Shown here: positions 29,901 through 36,694 of the stretch, in pieces
Layout of the letters: every line of letters starts with the position of its first letter
Numbering within the stretch: position 1 is the first letter of the stretch
NCBI GenBank assembly: GCA_001443375.1
Contig: LDXM01000019.1
Span: forward strand, 1-53,158
Direction of reading: 5' to 3'
DNA length: 53,158 bases
DNA from: Chloroflexi bacterium CSP1-4
GTDB lineage: Bacteria > Chloroflexota > Limnocylindria > Limnocylindrales > CSP1-4
Made by a program: the position numbers and the translations under genes
Notes under the pieces: generated by a model
What the model saw: the letters and a program-made list of their open reading frames with translations, nothing else
Told to the model about the DNA's origin: nothing
Databases searched by the model: none

Positions 29901-30994
29901 TCGCATGTACTCGTCCGGTACCTCCGTTACACCTCGATGCCGACCGAGGCGAGGTACTCGGCCGGGGTGAGGTAGCCGAGCGCCTGGTGCGGCCGGATCG
30001 TGTTGTAGGTGGTCTCCCACGCCCGCAGCTCGGTCTGGAGCGAGCCGAGATCGGGCTCGGCGTCGGTGACCTCGTAGAACTCCTCGGTGTGGGTCCGGTT
30101 GGCGCGCTCGACCGAGCCGTGGAGCTTGGGGCTGCGCGGCGGCAGGACGAAGAGGGCGATGCCCCGCGCCTGGCAGTCCGTCTCGAACTCGGCCATGAAC
30201 TCGCTGCCGCCGTCGACGCTGATCGCCCGGATCGCGAAGGGCATCCGCGCCGCGAGGGCATCGAGGACGCCGACCGCGCTCGCCGCCGTGGCCCGCCGCC
30301 GGAGCTCGAGGACGTCCCAGCGCGACACGACGTCGCGGGCGGTGAACTGCTTGAACGGATCCCGCCCCGTGAGCGGGCGGACGTCGAGCGTGTCGAGCTG
30401 GACGAGGTCGCCCGGACGGACGACCGCCCAGCCGGCCGGCTTGCGCACGGCATAGGGGCGGTGCCAGCGCCGCTGCCGGGCGCTGATCCGCCGGCCGCGC
30501 GGTTCGCGCAGCTCACCGGTCCGGCGCAGGCGGGCGAGGATCCGCCCGACCATCGAGCTCGACAGCGCCAGGCCGTCACGGCGGAGCAGGACGACGAGCT
30601 TGTCCTTGCCCCAGCGGGGATAGGTCGCGCGGAGCGCCTGGACGGCCCGCAGCTGCGCGATCGTCCAGGTCGCCCGCCGCCGCCGACGTGGCGCCGAGCC
30701 GCGATCCTCGAGCGTCTCGAGATGGAACCGGTCGTAGCGCGCGAGCCAGCGGTACACGGTCGGGCGGCTGAAGCCGAAGTGGCGGGCCGTCCGGCTGACG
30801 TTCGCGCCGTGCCCCCGGTGCCAATCGAGCATCGCCAGTCGCTTGCGGGCCTCGCGCGAGAGGCCCGGCGGCTGGCCCCGCCGAGCGACGACGAGGAACG
30901 CGTGCGGATGCAGCGGCACGAGCGGATGCCGGCGTCCTCGCCGCACGCCACGGGTAGACTGCGCCATCGAGAGCCCTCCTGCTGATGTCTGACA
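29895..30994 (-). mobile_element. IS481-family insertion sequence
   Basis: About 1.1 kb containing one transposase gene. Proposed ends both begin TGTCA reading inwards (29895 on the + strand; 30994 on the - strand), and similarity fades after five or six bases, so the terminal repeats are weak and the exact borders uncertain. I see no target-site duplication. The length fits IS481 elements, and a decayed relative lies at 5806-5990. Confidence 0.65.
29927..30967 (-). CDS. IS481-family transposase (DDE integrase core)
   Basis: 346 residues and apparently intact. The N-terminal helix-turn-helix region includes 'VSRTARHFGFSRPTVYRWLARY', followed by an Arg-rich linker and the rve catalytic core. 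The acidic triad is Asp 192 (or 195) in 'VQLDTLD', Asp 252 in 'ISVDGGSEF' and Glu 287 in 'HGSVERANRTH', with the 35-residue D-E spacing of IS3/IS481 enzymes. 'YNTIRPHQALGYLTPAEYL' at the C-terminus is characteristic. The ATG at 30967 is the first in frame and no better start is visible. Confidence 0.92.
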   Translation of the reverse strand: MAQSTRGVRRGRRHPLVPLHPHAFLVVARRGQPPGLSREARKRLAMLDWHRGHGANVSRTARHFGFSRPTVYRWLARYDRFHLETLEDRGSAPRRRRRATWTIAQLRAVQALRATYPRWGKDKLVVLLRRDGLALSSSMVGRILARLRRTGELREPRGRRISARQRRWHRPYAVRKPAGWAVVRPGDLVQLDTLDVRPLTGRDPFKQFTARDVVSRWDVLELRRRATAASAVGVLDALAARMPFAIRAISVDGGSEFMAEFETDCQARGIALFVLPPRSPKLHGSVERANRTHTEEFYEVTDAEPDLGSLQTELRAWETTYNTIRPHQALGYLTPAEYLASVGIEV

Positions 30995-31062
30995 CCACCA
31001 GCGTAGCGGGGGCTCTCGCCTTGTTCTCAGGTCGGGTCTCGCCTCACTCCGCGCCCAGGTCC

Positions 31063-31084
31063 GGTGTCACGGACGTATCTGGAC
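31063..31084. repeat. 22-base dispersed repeat, copy 1
   Basis: Begins GGTGTCACGGAC and ends TATCTGGAC. Twenty-one of 22 bases match 47085-47106, and similarity extends weakly leftwards (CCAG…). It contains a short inverted repeat GTCCG…CGGAC. It could be a solo end of an unrelated mobile element. Confidence 0.55.
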
Positions 31085-31152
31085 GCGCTCATCGCAGCAC
31101 GGATCGCGGGACTGGGGCGAGCGTCGCGGCCGGCCCCCGTCGCTCCGGGCAC

Positions 31153-31304
31153 CTGTGCACCCCGCGTTCAACAGGGCGAACGAAGGAGCCCGGAGCGTCA
31201 CTCCTGCTCGCCACGCGACCGGAATGACGAACGAAGGCCGCTGCCGGGCGTCGCCGACGCCGCGAACGGTGCTTCGTTCGCCGGTTCGCTCATCGGGTGC
31301 ACAG
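31153..31304. repeat. Inverted-repeat element between IS481 and tRNA-Ser
   Basis: Two imperfect arms of about 33 bases, 31153-31185 and 31272-31304, are inverted copies. Both include CTGTGCACCC near the outside and GGCGAACGAAG near the inside. The ~86-base centre has a further GACGAACGAAGG copy. No coding potential. It may be a miniature inverted-repeat element or a stable RNA hairpin. Confidence 0.55.
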
Positions 31305-31411
31305 CGGGCTCTGGCGGTCCCGCCTGCCTGATCTGTTCACGTGAAGCTGAATCCTCGGCCTAATGTGCCAGCGCCGCGCTCGCCCGAGCCGGCCCCGACG
31401 GGGCCCGATGC

Positions 31412-31417
31412 TATGAT
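31412..31417 (+). promoter_or_regulatory. -10 box of the tRNA-Ser(GCT) promoter
   Basis: TATGAT, close to consensus, lies 17 bases before the tRNA. No convincing -35 was seen at the right distance. Confidence 0.45.
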
Positions 31418-31434
31418 GCCGCGGCGTCGGGCAC

Positions 31435-31526
31435 GGAGAGGTCGCATAGAGGCCGAGTGCGGCGGTTTGCTAAACCGTTAAGTGGGGTAACCTGCTTCGA
31501 GGGTTCGAATCCCTCCCTCTCCGCCA
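31435..31526 (+). tRNA. tRNA-Ser (anticodon GCT)
   Basis: A class II tRNA of 92 bases including encoded CCA. The acceptor arms are GGAGAGG/CCTCTCC with discriminator G. The anticodon loop TTGCTAA gives GCT (codons AGC/AGU). A long variable arm and T-loop GGTTCGAATCC are present. Confidence 0.95.
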
Positions 31527-31543
31527 CCCCTCCTGCATCGCGC

Positions 31544-31619
31544 GCGCCCGTAGCTCAGCGGATAGAGCGTTAGGTTGCGGACCTAAAGGTCGTGGGTTCG
31601 AGTCCCGCCGGGCGCGCCA
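31544..31619 (+). tRNA. tRNA-Arg (anticodon GCG)
   Basis: 76 bases including CCA; acceptor GCGCCCG/CGGGCGC; anticodon stem TTAGG/CCTAA around loop TTGCGGA, giving anticodon GCG for CGC/CGU. Most bacteria use ACG here, edited to inosine by TadA; G34 removes that need. The 3' 47 bases recur at 35641-35687, marking this gene as an integration site. Confidence 0.95.
31573..31619 (+). repeat. Attachment-site repeat within tRNA-Arg (att copy 1)
   Basis: Forty-seven bases from the anticodon loop region to the CCA end, identical to 35641-35687 in the same orientation. This is the classical footprint of a tyrosine-recombinase element integrating into a tRNA 3' end and restoring the gene. Confidence 0.8.
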
Positions 31620-31717
31620 ACTTCTGAATGCCGCGCTCAGAACCGGCGACGACGCGTCGCCTCCGGAACGGGAGCGCGACGGCGTCACGGATCCCACATG
31701 GCGCGTCCGGTGAGCGC

Positions 31718-31738
31718 GGCGCCATGTAGACTGGCGCC
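31718..31738. promoter_or_regulatory. Inverted repeat around the -10 of the hydrolase gene
   Basis: GGCGCCA-7-TGGCGCC flanks a -10-like TAGACT (31727-31732), six bases before the ATG at 31739. It could be an operator on a leaderless promoter. Confidence 0.45.
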
Positions 31739-32509
31739 ATGCGATTGCTCGACAGGGACGGCCTTCGTCTGGCTGTGGATGACGTCGGCAGCGGTGAACC
31801 ACCGCTCGTCTTCGTCCACCCCTGGTCGGGAGATCACGCCTTCTTCGAACCGCAAGTCGCGCACTTCTCGCGCCGCCATCGGGTGGTGAGCGTGGACCTG
31901 CGGGGCCATGGCGCGAGCGATGCCCCCCTGGGTGACTACTCGATGGAGACGTTTGCAGGCGACCTGGCCTGGATCGTCCGTACCCTGGAGCTCGATCGTC
32001 CCGTGGTCGTGGGCCACAGCATGGGTGGCGTGATCGCGCTGGCTTTAGGCGCGCTGCACCCGGAGTCCGTGCGGGCGCTGGTCCTGCTGGACGCGCCACT
32101 TCTGCCGTCGGCGCCACTGCTCGCGGCTGTACCGGGACTGCAGCAGGGCATGGAGAGCCCTGCCTACCGCGAGGTCACGCGTCAGTTCCAGGGCCAGTTC
32201 GTCGGGTTCGCCGACGAGCCGGCTCGCCGGGAGCGCATCCTGGACGTCCTGGTCAGCGGACCCCAGCACGTGAAGGCTTCATCCCTGCGTCATGTGTTCG
32301 AATCGGATCACGCCGCCTGGGCCGCCTCGTACAGGTCGCCCGTCCTGTACGTGGGTTCAGGTGGGGGCTTCGCCGATCTCGAGAGTTTGGTCAAGCTCTG
32401 CCCCCAGCTTCAGGTCAGTGAAACCAGCGGCTCCGGTCACTTCCATCAGCTCGAGGTGCCCGACCAGGTCAACGCGGCGATCGAACACTTCCTCGCCTCG
32501 CTTGGTTAG
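31739..32509 (+). CDS. Alpha/beta hydrolase
   Basis: 256 residues, no signal peptide. Oxyanion region 'LVFVHPWSGDHAFFEPQ', then 'VSVDLRGHGASDAP', nucleophile elbow 'VVGHSMGGVIALALG' (Ser), and catalytic His in 'SGHFHQLEVPDQV'. The expected acid after strand 7 is not obvious ('YVGSGGGFADLESL'). The ATG follows a -10-like box by six bases, suggesting leaderless translation. It is the first gene inside the tRNA-Arg-flanked segment and convergent with the cyclase-ATPase. Substrate unknown (ester, epoxide or lactone). Confidence 0.88.
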   Translation: MRLLDRDGLRLAVDDVGSGEPPLVFVHPWSGDHAFFEPQVAHFSRRHRVVSVDLRGHGASDAPLGDYSMETFAGDLAWIVRTLELDRPVVVGHSMGGVIALALGALHPESVRALVLLDAPLLPSAPLLAAVPGLQQGMESPAYREVTRQFQGQFVGFADEPARRERILDVLVSGPQHVKASSLRHVFESDHAAWAASYRSPVLYVGSGGGFADLESLVKLCPQLQVSETSGSGHFHQLEVPDQVNAAIEHFLASLG

Positions 32510-32542
32510 GGCCCGACGCTCCCTGCCCGCAAGCGAGGCCCC

Positions 32543-35440
32543 TCACACGTTCGCGTAACGGCGCTGGAGCGTCAGGGCGCCCATGGCTTTCGCCGCGCGG
32601 CGGGCGCGAGCCATCTCCAGCCTCGAGCCGCTGGCGGCGAACGTGAGCCGATGAAGCTCCGGGACGTACCAGCGCTCCCCATCGCGTCTGGCCAGATCGA
32701 GGGCCTCCGACAACAGGGCAGCCGCCTCCGGTGCGAGCTGAGCATCCAGCTTCCGCTCTGCCACGAGGCCGAGGAAATACGGCAGCATTAGCCGAGCCCC
32801 AGAGGCGCGATACCCGGCCAACGTCGTCTCCATCTCTGAAAGCGCCTGACCGCCGCCGTGCGCCCAACCTCGGAGGATGGCGGCCCATGCCTGCCAGAAG
32901 CCGAAGCCGTTCTCGACCGATAGATCCAGGGCTGCGGTCGCGACCGTCAGGCATTCGTCCGGTCGTCCGGCAAGCTGGCAAAGGATCGCCTGGAAGACCA
33001 ATGCAGAGGCGAGCGAGTAGGGATGCGCCACGATCTTGGCCAGCTCGACTGCCTCCCGCGCTCGCTGTCCGGCCAGTTCGACGTCGCCCCTGAGCCAGAG
33101 CGTCAGCGCCAATGAGCGGCGGCACCCCACGCCCGGATCGAAGACGTACGTGGCAGCGAGATGGCGATGCTCGTCTGGCCTGTAGAGCGACATCCCCTCC
33201 GCCAGGGCACGCTCCGCTTCTCTCAGCTGGCCCCGGTAGAAGTGCGCCATGCCGAGAGCGAAGTTCGCCTCCAGAAGCAACTCGAGGCTGGCGCCATCGA
33301 CGGCGATCTCGTGCATCTCCTCGGCCAGGCCCAACATCGTCCTGAGCCCGCCACGAGCCCCGTAGAAAGCCAGCAATCCGAACCAGACCGGACCGAGCTC
33401 CGGAGTCGGCGCGGATCCTTCGCCGAGCTGGCGAGCGCGCTCGTAGTGACCGCCAGCGTTCGGCGAACCGTATCCCTCAAGGCCGACGAGCGCGCCGCCG
33501 ATCCCGACCTGCAGCTGCATCTCGAGTCTGTTCCGGTCGTCGTCCTCGGGGGTCGACTCCAATAGCGTGAGCGCACTCGACAGGTGGGAGACCGCTTCGC
33601 GATTGGCGGAACGCAATAGAGCGCGCCGGGCCGCCCGTTGCCACTGGGCGATAGCCGGCGAAGGCTCATTCGCTTGGGCAAAGTGCAGCGCCACCACCTC
33701 TGGCGCCAGCTCTGCGGAGCCTGGGAACTGCTCCAGCATCACTCGAGCCGCCCGGGCGTGGTACGTCTGCCTGGTCTTGCGAAGCAGGGACTGGTAGGCC
33801 ACGTCACGCAGCAGCACATGGCTGAACCGGTAGCCCTCGTCACCGTTGTCGGGAGCCGGCACAAGGACCCCCGAACCGACCAGGGTCTTGACATCCGCGG
33901 CGACCGAGTCGCGGCCGGTGGTATGCACCGCGACGAGCAGCGAAAGAGGGAACTCGCGCCCCAGCACGGACGCCAGTTGCGCCGTGGTCCTCGCACTCGG
34001 GATGCGATCGAGGCGTGCCATCAGGGCATCGTGGAGAGTCATCGGCACTGTCGCGTCCGCAACCCCGGCGAGTTTGGCGTCCTGCCAGGTTCGCGCAAGT
34101 TCGACGGCGAAGAGAGGCACACCCTCCGATCCGAGCAGCAACCGCGCGTTGAGCGTCTCATCGAGAGGTCCGGTGATCAGGCTGAGCAGTTCCCGCGTGT
34201 CCTTCTCGGCCAGTCGTTCGACGTCCAGGACCTCGAGCAGCTCAAGAAACGGAGGCTCATAGCCCGAGCGGCAGGTGAGCACGCATAGCAGGCCCGGCAC
34301 CGACTGCCTCAGCAGGCCGTGCAGGAGCTCCGTCGTCGATGCATCGCTCCAGTGAAGATCCTCGATGACAAGGGCGGTGCGGTGTCCGCGAGCCGACTCG
34401 ATGAGGTCGCCGGTCAGCTGTTGGATAGCCTGCTGGCGGCGTTTGGCGGGTGCGACACTCCCGACCTGCAACCCCTGGACTCCGGCCAGGAACTCGACTG
34501 CCACGACGGCTCGTTCGTTCAGATGCGGTACCAGCTGGATCAATGGATGGAAGGCGCTCGTCGAATTCACGGCCGCGCACTGACATTCCAGCCAGGCGAC
34601 GTCCGAGTCTTCGGCCCAACCACGGATCACGGCCAGCAGGCGCGACTTGCCTATGCCGGGCTCACCTCGAAGCAGGATGGGCCTCGCGGCCCCAGTGGCG
34701 AACGCGTTCCAGGTCGCACTCAGCATTGCGACTTCGACCCGGCGGTCCACCAGCGCGGAGCCGCCATCAAGATCAGGGCGCGTGGCCCGGCCGATGCCGG
34801 TGACCTGGAACAGGCGCACGGGTTGGCGAAGGCCCTTCAACGTGAACGTGCCCAGAGAATGGCGCTGGATACGGCTCGGCAGCAGACGGTCCGTGGCTTC
34901 GCTGATGGCGAGGCCGTTGGAGGGTGCCTCGTGCTGCACTCTCGCCGCCACATTGGGCGTCTCACCGACCATGCGAACCTCGTCACCGCCTTCCCCCGCC
35001 GCCACGACGCCCTGACCGGTGTGCAATCCGACTCTCAGGGCGATCCGTTCCTGATAGCGAGTCTCGAGCTCGCGGTTGAGCGACTCCAGGCCGCCGAGGA
35101 TCTCGAGGCCGGCCATGACGGCGCGCTCCGCATCATCCTCATGTGCGCGCGGGTATCCGAAGTACGCGAGCACACCGTCACCGAGATACTGTGCGATGTA
35201 CCCGTCGTATCGCTCGACGCCCGACGCCGCCAGCCGATGGTAGGCGCCGAGGACATCACGAAGATCCTCGGGATCGAGTCGGGTGGACATCTCGGTGGAG
35301 CTGATGAGATCCGAGAAGAGGACCGTCAGCTGCCGTCGCTCACCTTCGGACGCGTCGGCCAGCCGGCCGCCGCACTGGCCGCAGAAGCGCATGCCAGGCG
35401 TGATCGCCGCACCACAACGTGGGCAACTGACCGCGTTCAT
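32543..35440 (-). CDS. Zinc-ribbon/class III cyclase-homology/AAA-type ATPase/TPR protein (second copy type)
   Basis: 965 residues. One zinc ribbon (Cys 6, 9, 20, 23) is followed by a class III cyclase domain with metal Asp 44 ('FSDLISSTE') and Asp 88 ('YLGDGVLAYFG'). The adenine-contact Lys is replaced by Gln 84, and the usual 'DLVNTAARLQ' reads 'ETPNVAARVQ', so nucleotide preference or activity may differ. A STAND ATPase follows (Walker A 'GEPGIGKSR' near residue 260, 'LVIEDLHWSDAS'), then TPR-like repeats. It is clearly different in detail from the 8943 protein, so not a recent duplicate. Base composition looks less GC-rich than the flanks, fitting acquisition with the tRNA-Arg island. Confidence 0.87.
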   Translation of the reverse strand: MNAVSCPRCGAAITPGMRFCGQCGGRLADASEGERRQLTVLFSDLISSTEMSTRLDPEDLRDVLGAYHRLAASGVERYDGYIAQYLGDGVLAYFGYPRAHEDDAERAVMAGLEILGGLESLNRELETRYQERIALRVGLHTGQGVVAAGEGGDEVRMVGETPNVAARVQHEAPSNGLAISEATDRLLPSRIQRHSLGTFTLKGLRQPVRLFQVTGIGRATRPDLDGGSALVDRRVEVAMLSATWNAFATGAARPILLRGEPGIGKSRLLAVIRGWAEDSDVAWLECQCAAVNSTSAFHPLIQLVPHLNERAVVAVEFLAGVQGLQVGSVAPAKRRQQAIQQLTGDLIESARGHRTALVIEDLHWSDASTTELLHGLLRQSVPGLLCVLTCRSGYEPPFLELLEVLDVERLAEKDTRELLSLITGPLDETLNARLLLGSEGVPLFAVELARTWQDAKLAGVADATVPMTLHDALMARLDRIPSARTTAQLASVLGREFPLSLLVAVHTTGRDSVAADVKTLVGSGVLVPAPDNGDEGYRFSHVLLRDVAYQSLLRKTRQTYHARAARVMLEQFPGSAELAPEVVALHFAQANEPSPAIAQWQRAARRALLRSANREAVSHLSSALTLLESTPEDDDRNRLEMQLQVGIGGALVGLEGYGSPNAGGHYERARQLGEGSAPTPELGPVWFGLLAFYGARGGLRTMLGLAEEMHEIAVDGASLELLLEANFALGMAHFYRGQLREAERALAEGMSLYRPDEHRHLAATYVFDPGVGCRRSLALTLWLRGDVELAGQRAREAVELAKIVAHPYSLASALVFQAILCQLAGRPDECLTVATAALDLSVENGFGFWQAWAAILRGWAHGGGQALSEMETTLAGYRASGARLMLPYFLGLVAERKLDAQLAPEAAALLSEALDLARRDGERWYVPELHRLTFAASGSRLEMARARRAAKAMGALTLQRRYANV

Positions 35441-35590
35441 GTGCCCTCAGTCATCGAGGCGGAGAGTATGCGCCGGAGATGGGCGGCCGCGCGGGTGTCG
35501 TGCGGCGAAGAGGCCAACTAACGGCCCAGGTAACGGGATAGACGGTGCGGGCCGTCCCATCGTGGCCCAAGGGTCCCTCGGGCCGAGCTC

Positions 35591-35621
35591 AGAATGGGAC
35601 CGGACGGGACAGAATGGGACC
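35591..35621 (+). repeat. Paired 11-base direct repeats beside the tRNA fragment
   Basis: AGAATGGGACC occurs at 35591-35601 and 35611-35621, 20 bases apart, about two helical turns, ending 19 bases before the duplicated att core. This could be recombinase arm sites. The rest of 35441-35793 holds the cyclase upstream region (a TACTCT -10 on the minus strand near 35474) and the att repeat. Confidence 0.4.
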
Positions 35622-35640
35622 AGAAGGATGGCTGTAACCG

Positions 35641-35687
35641 GGTTGCGGACCTAAAGGTCGTGGGTTCGAGTCCCGCCGGGCGCGCCA
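35641..35687 (+). repeat. Truncated tRNA-Arg 3' half: attachment-site repeat (att copy 2)
   Basis: An exact 47-base duplicate of the 3' part of tRNA-Arg (31573-31619) without the 5' half, so it is not a functional tRNA. It marks the distal border of a 4-kb segment carrying the hydrolase and cyclase genes. No integrase lies between the two copies. Confidence 0.8.
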
Positions 35688-35793
35688 CTCTTCCGAGTAG
35701 GAAACGGGCCCTGGACTAGCCTCCGGGAGCCGCTCCGACGGCTGGCAGACAACGTGCTGACAACATTCCGCCCGCAAACGATGGAGGCGCCGA

Positions 35794-36201
35794 ATGACGG
35801 TCGAGACCGGCGGCGTCGAGTGCAACAGCTGCGGCCAGTCGCTGCCCGACGCGCGACCCGACGATCCCGCTGAGGGTCGCCCGCCCTGCCCGGCCTGTGG
35901 CTCGATGAGTCGGCTCGTGAAGGTCTACCTCCACGACGAGGTGACGTTCCATACGGACCTTGTGCTCAAGAAGCGCACGCCCGGCTTCAAGAGCGGGGGC
36001 CGCTCGCGCCCGGCCCAGGAGCAATGGTCCGGCGACGAACAGAGCGCAGACGGCATCTGGCGCGACCGACAGCGGGTCGTGGATCGCGAGAACAACCGGT
36101 ACGTCGAGCGGATGACAGACCCAAACGGGACCGTCATCCGCGACGTGGACGAGCCCCTTGACCAGCACCTGCGCCACGGCTCGGACAAGCCGAAGGGCTA
36201 G
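35794..36201 (+). CDS. Zinc-ribbon hypothetical protein (paralogue 1)
   Basis: 135 residues, cytoplasmic. N-terminal zinc ribbon 'CNSCGQSL…CPACGSM', a charged basic middle, and a C-terminal motif 'DPNGTVIRDVDEPLDQHLRHGSDKPK'-like tail (last part 'HGSDKPKG'). GGAGG precedes the ATG. The same plan recurs in the next gene, so the two are tandem paralogues. I do not recognise a function. The position directly after the tRNA fragment and before a methyltransferase points to accessory DNA. Confidence 0.75.
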   Translation: MTVETGGVECNSCGQSLPDARPDDPAEGRPPCPACGSMSRLVKVYLHDEVTFHTDLVLKKRTPGFKSGGRSRPAQEQWSGDEQSADGIWRDRQRVVDRENNRYVERMTDPNGTVIRDVDEPLDQHLRHGSDKPKG

Positions 36202-36240
36202 CCGTCAGTCGCCCTCGCCGCTCCGACATACACTTCTTGC

Positions 36241-36636
36241 ATGTCTACGATTGCGGGCAAGGTCGAGTGCCTGGATTGTTCAGCGGCGCTGCCGGTAAGC
36301 GCGGCGACGTCAGGCGAGCCCTGCCCGGCCTGCGGCTCGATGCGGCGGCACGTGCTCGCGTTCGCCGATGTCGCGACGGGCACAGGCACGGCCCACGGCC
36401 CGAGCATCATCGCCAAGCGGCCCGGCGGCCGCGGGCTGAGCAAGCCAGCCTGGGAGCGGAAGGCCGGGCCGTCGCCTCGCGCCGACGGCACAGAGCGGTA
36501 CCGGGTCAAGGAGATCGACCGCGACCGCGACTGGTACGAGGAGACGGTCACCGACCCGGACGGGACGGTCCATCACCACCAGTCGCAACCGCTCTCAGAA
36601 CACACATGCCACGGCTCGGACAAGCCGAAGGCCTAG
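36241..36636 (+). CDS. Zinc-ribbon hypothetical protein (paralogue 2)
   Basis: 131 residues with 'CLDCSAAL…CPACGSM', a basic linker, 'RDWYEETVTDPDGTVHHH' and a 'HGSDKPKA' end, parallel to the previous gene. A -10-like TACACT (36229-36234) sits six bases before the ATG and no Shine-Dalgarno sequence is present, suggesting its own leaderless promoter. Function unknown; nucleic-acid or metal binding is a guess from the ribbon. Confidence 0.72.
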   Translation: MSTIAGKVECLDCSAALPVSAATSGEPCPACGSMRRHVLAFADVATGTGTAHGPSIIAKRPGGRGLSKPAWERKAGPSPRADGTERYRVKEIDRDRDWYEETVTDPDGTVHHHQSQPLSEHTCHGSDKPKA

Positions 36637-36694
36637 GCGAGGCAGCACCCCCGCCCTTCTCCGCCCGCGCTCGGTGTGACACCATGGGGCGGCC

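Noticed and set aside
31470-32117. Minus-strand reading frame containing 'RARRDSNPRPLGPQP' and 'RRGRDSNPR'
   Set aside because: This is the well-known antisense translation of tRNA T-arm sequence. It overlies tRNA-Ser, tRNA-Arg and the hydrolase gene. The same artefact appears at 35589-35825 and over the tRNA-Ser genes near 49000-49360.
31620-35640. Integrase gene inside the tRNA-Arg island
   Set aside because: Both genes between the repeats are accounted for (hydrolase, cyclase-ATPase); no tyrosine or serine recombinase motif was found on either strand.
35641-35687. A second functional tRNA-Arg
   Set aside because: Only the 3' 47 bases are present; the upstream sequence cannot form the acceptor or D arm.
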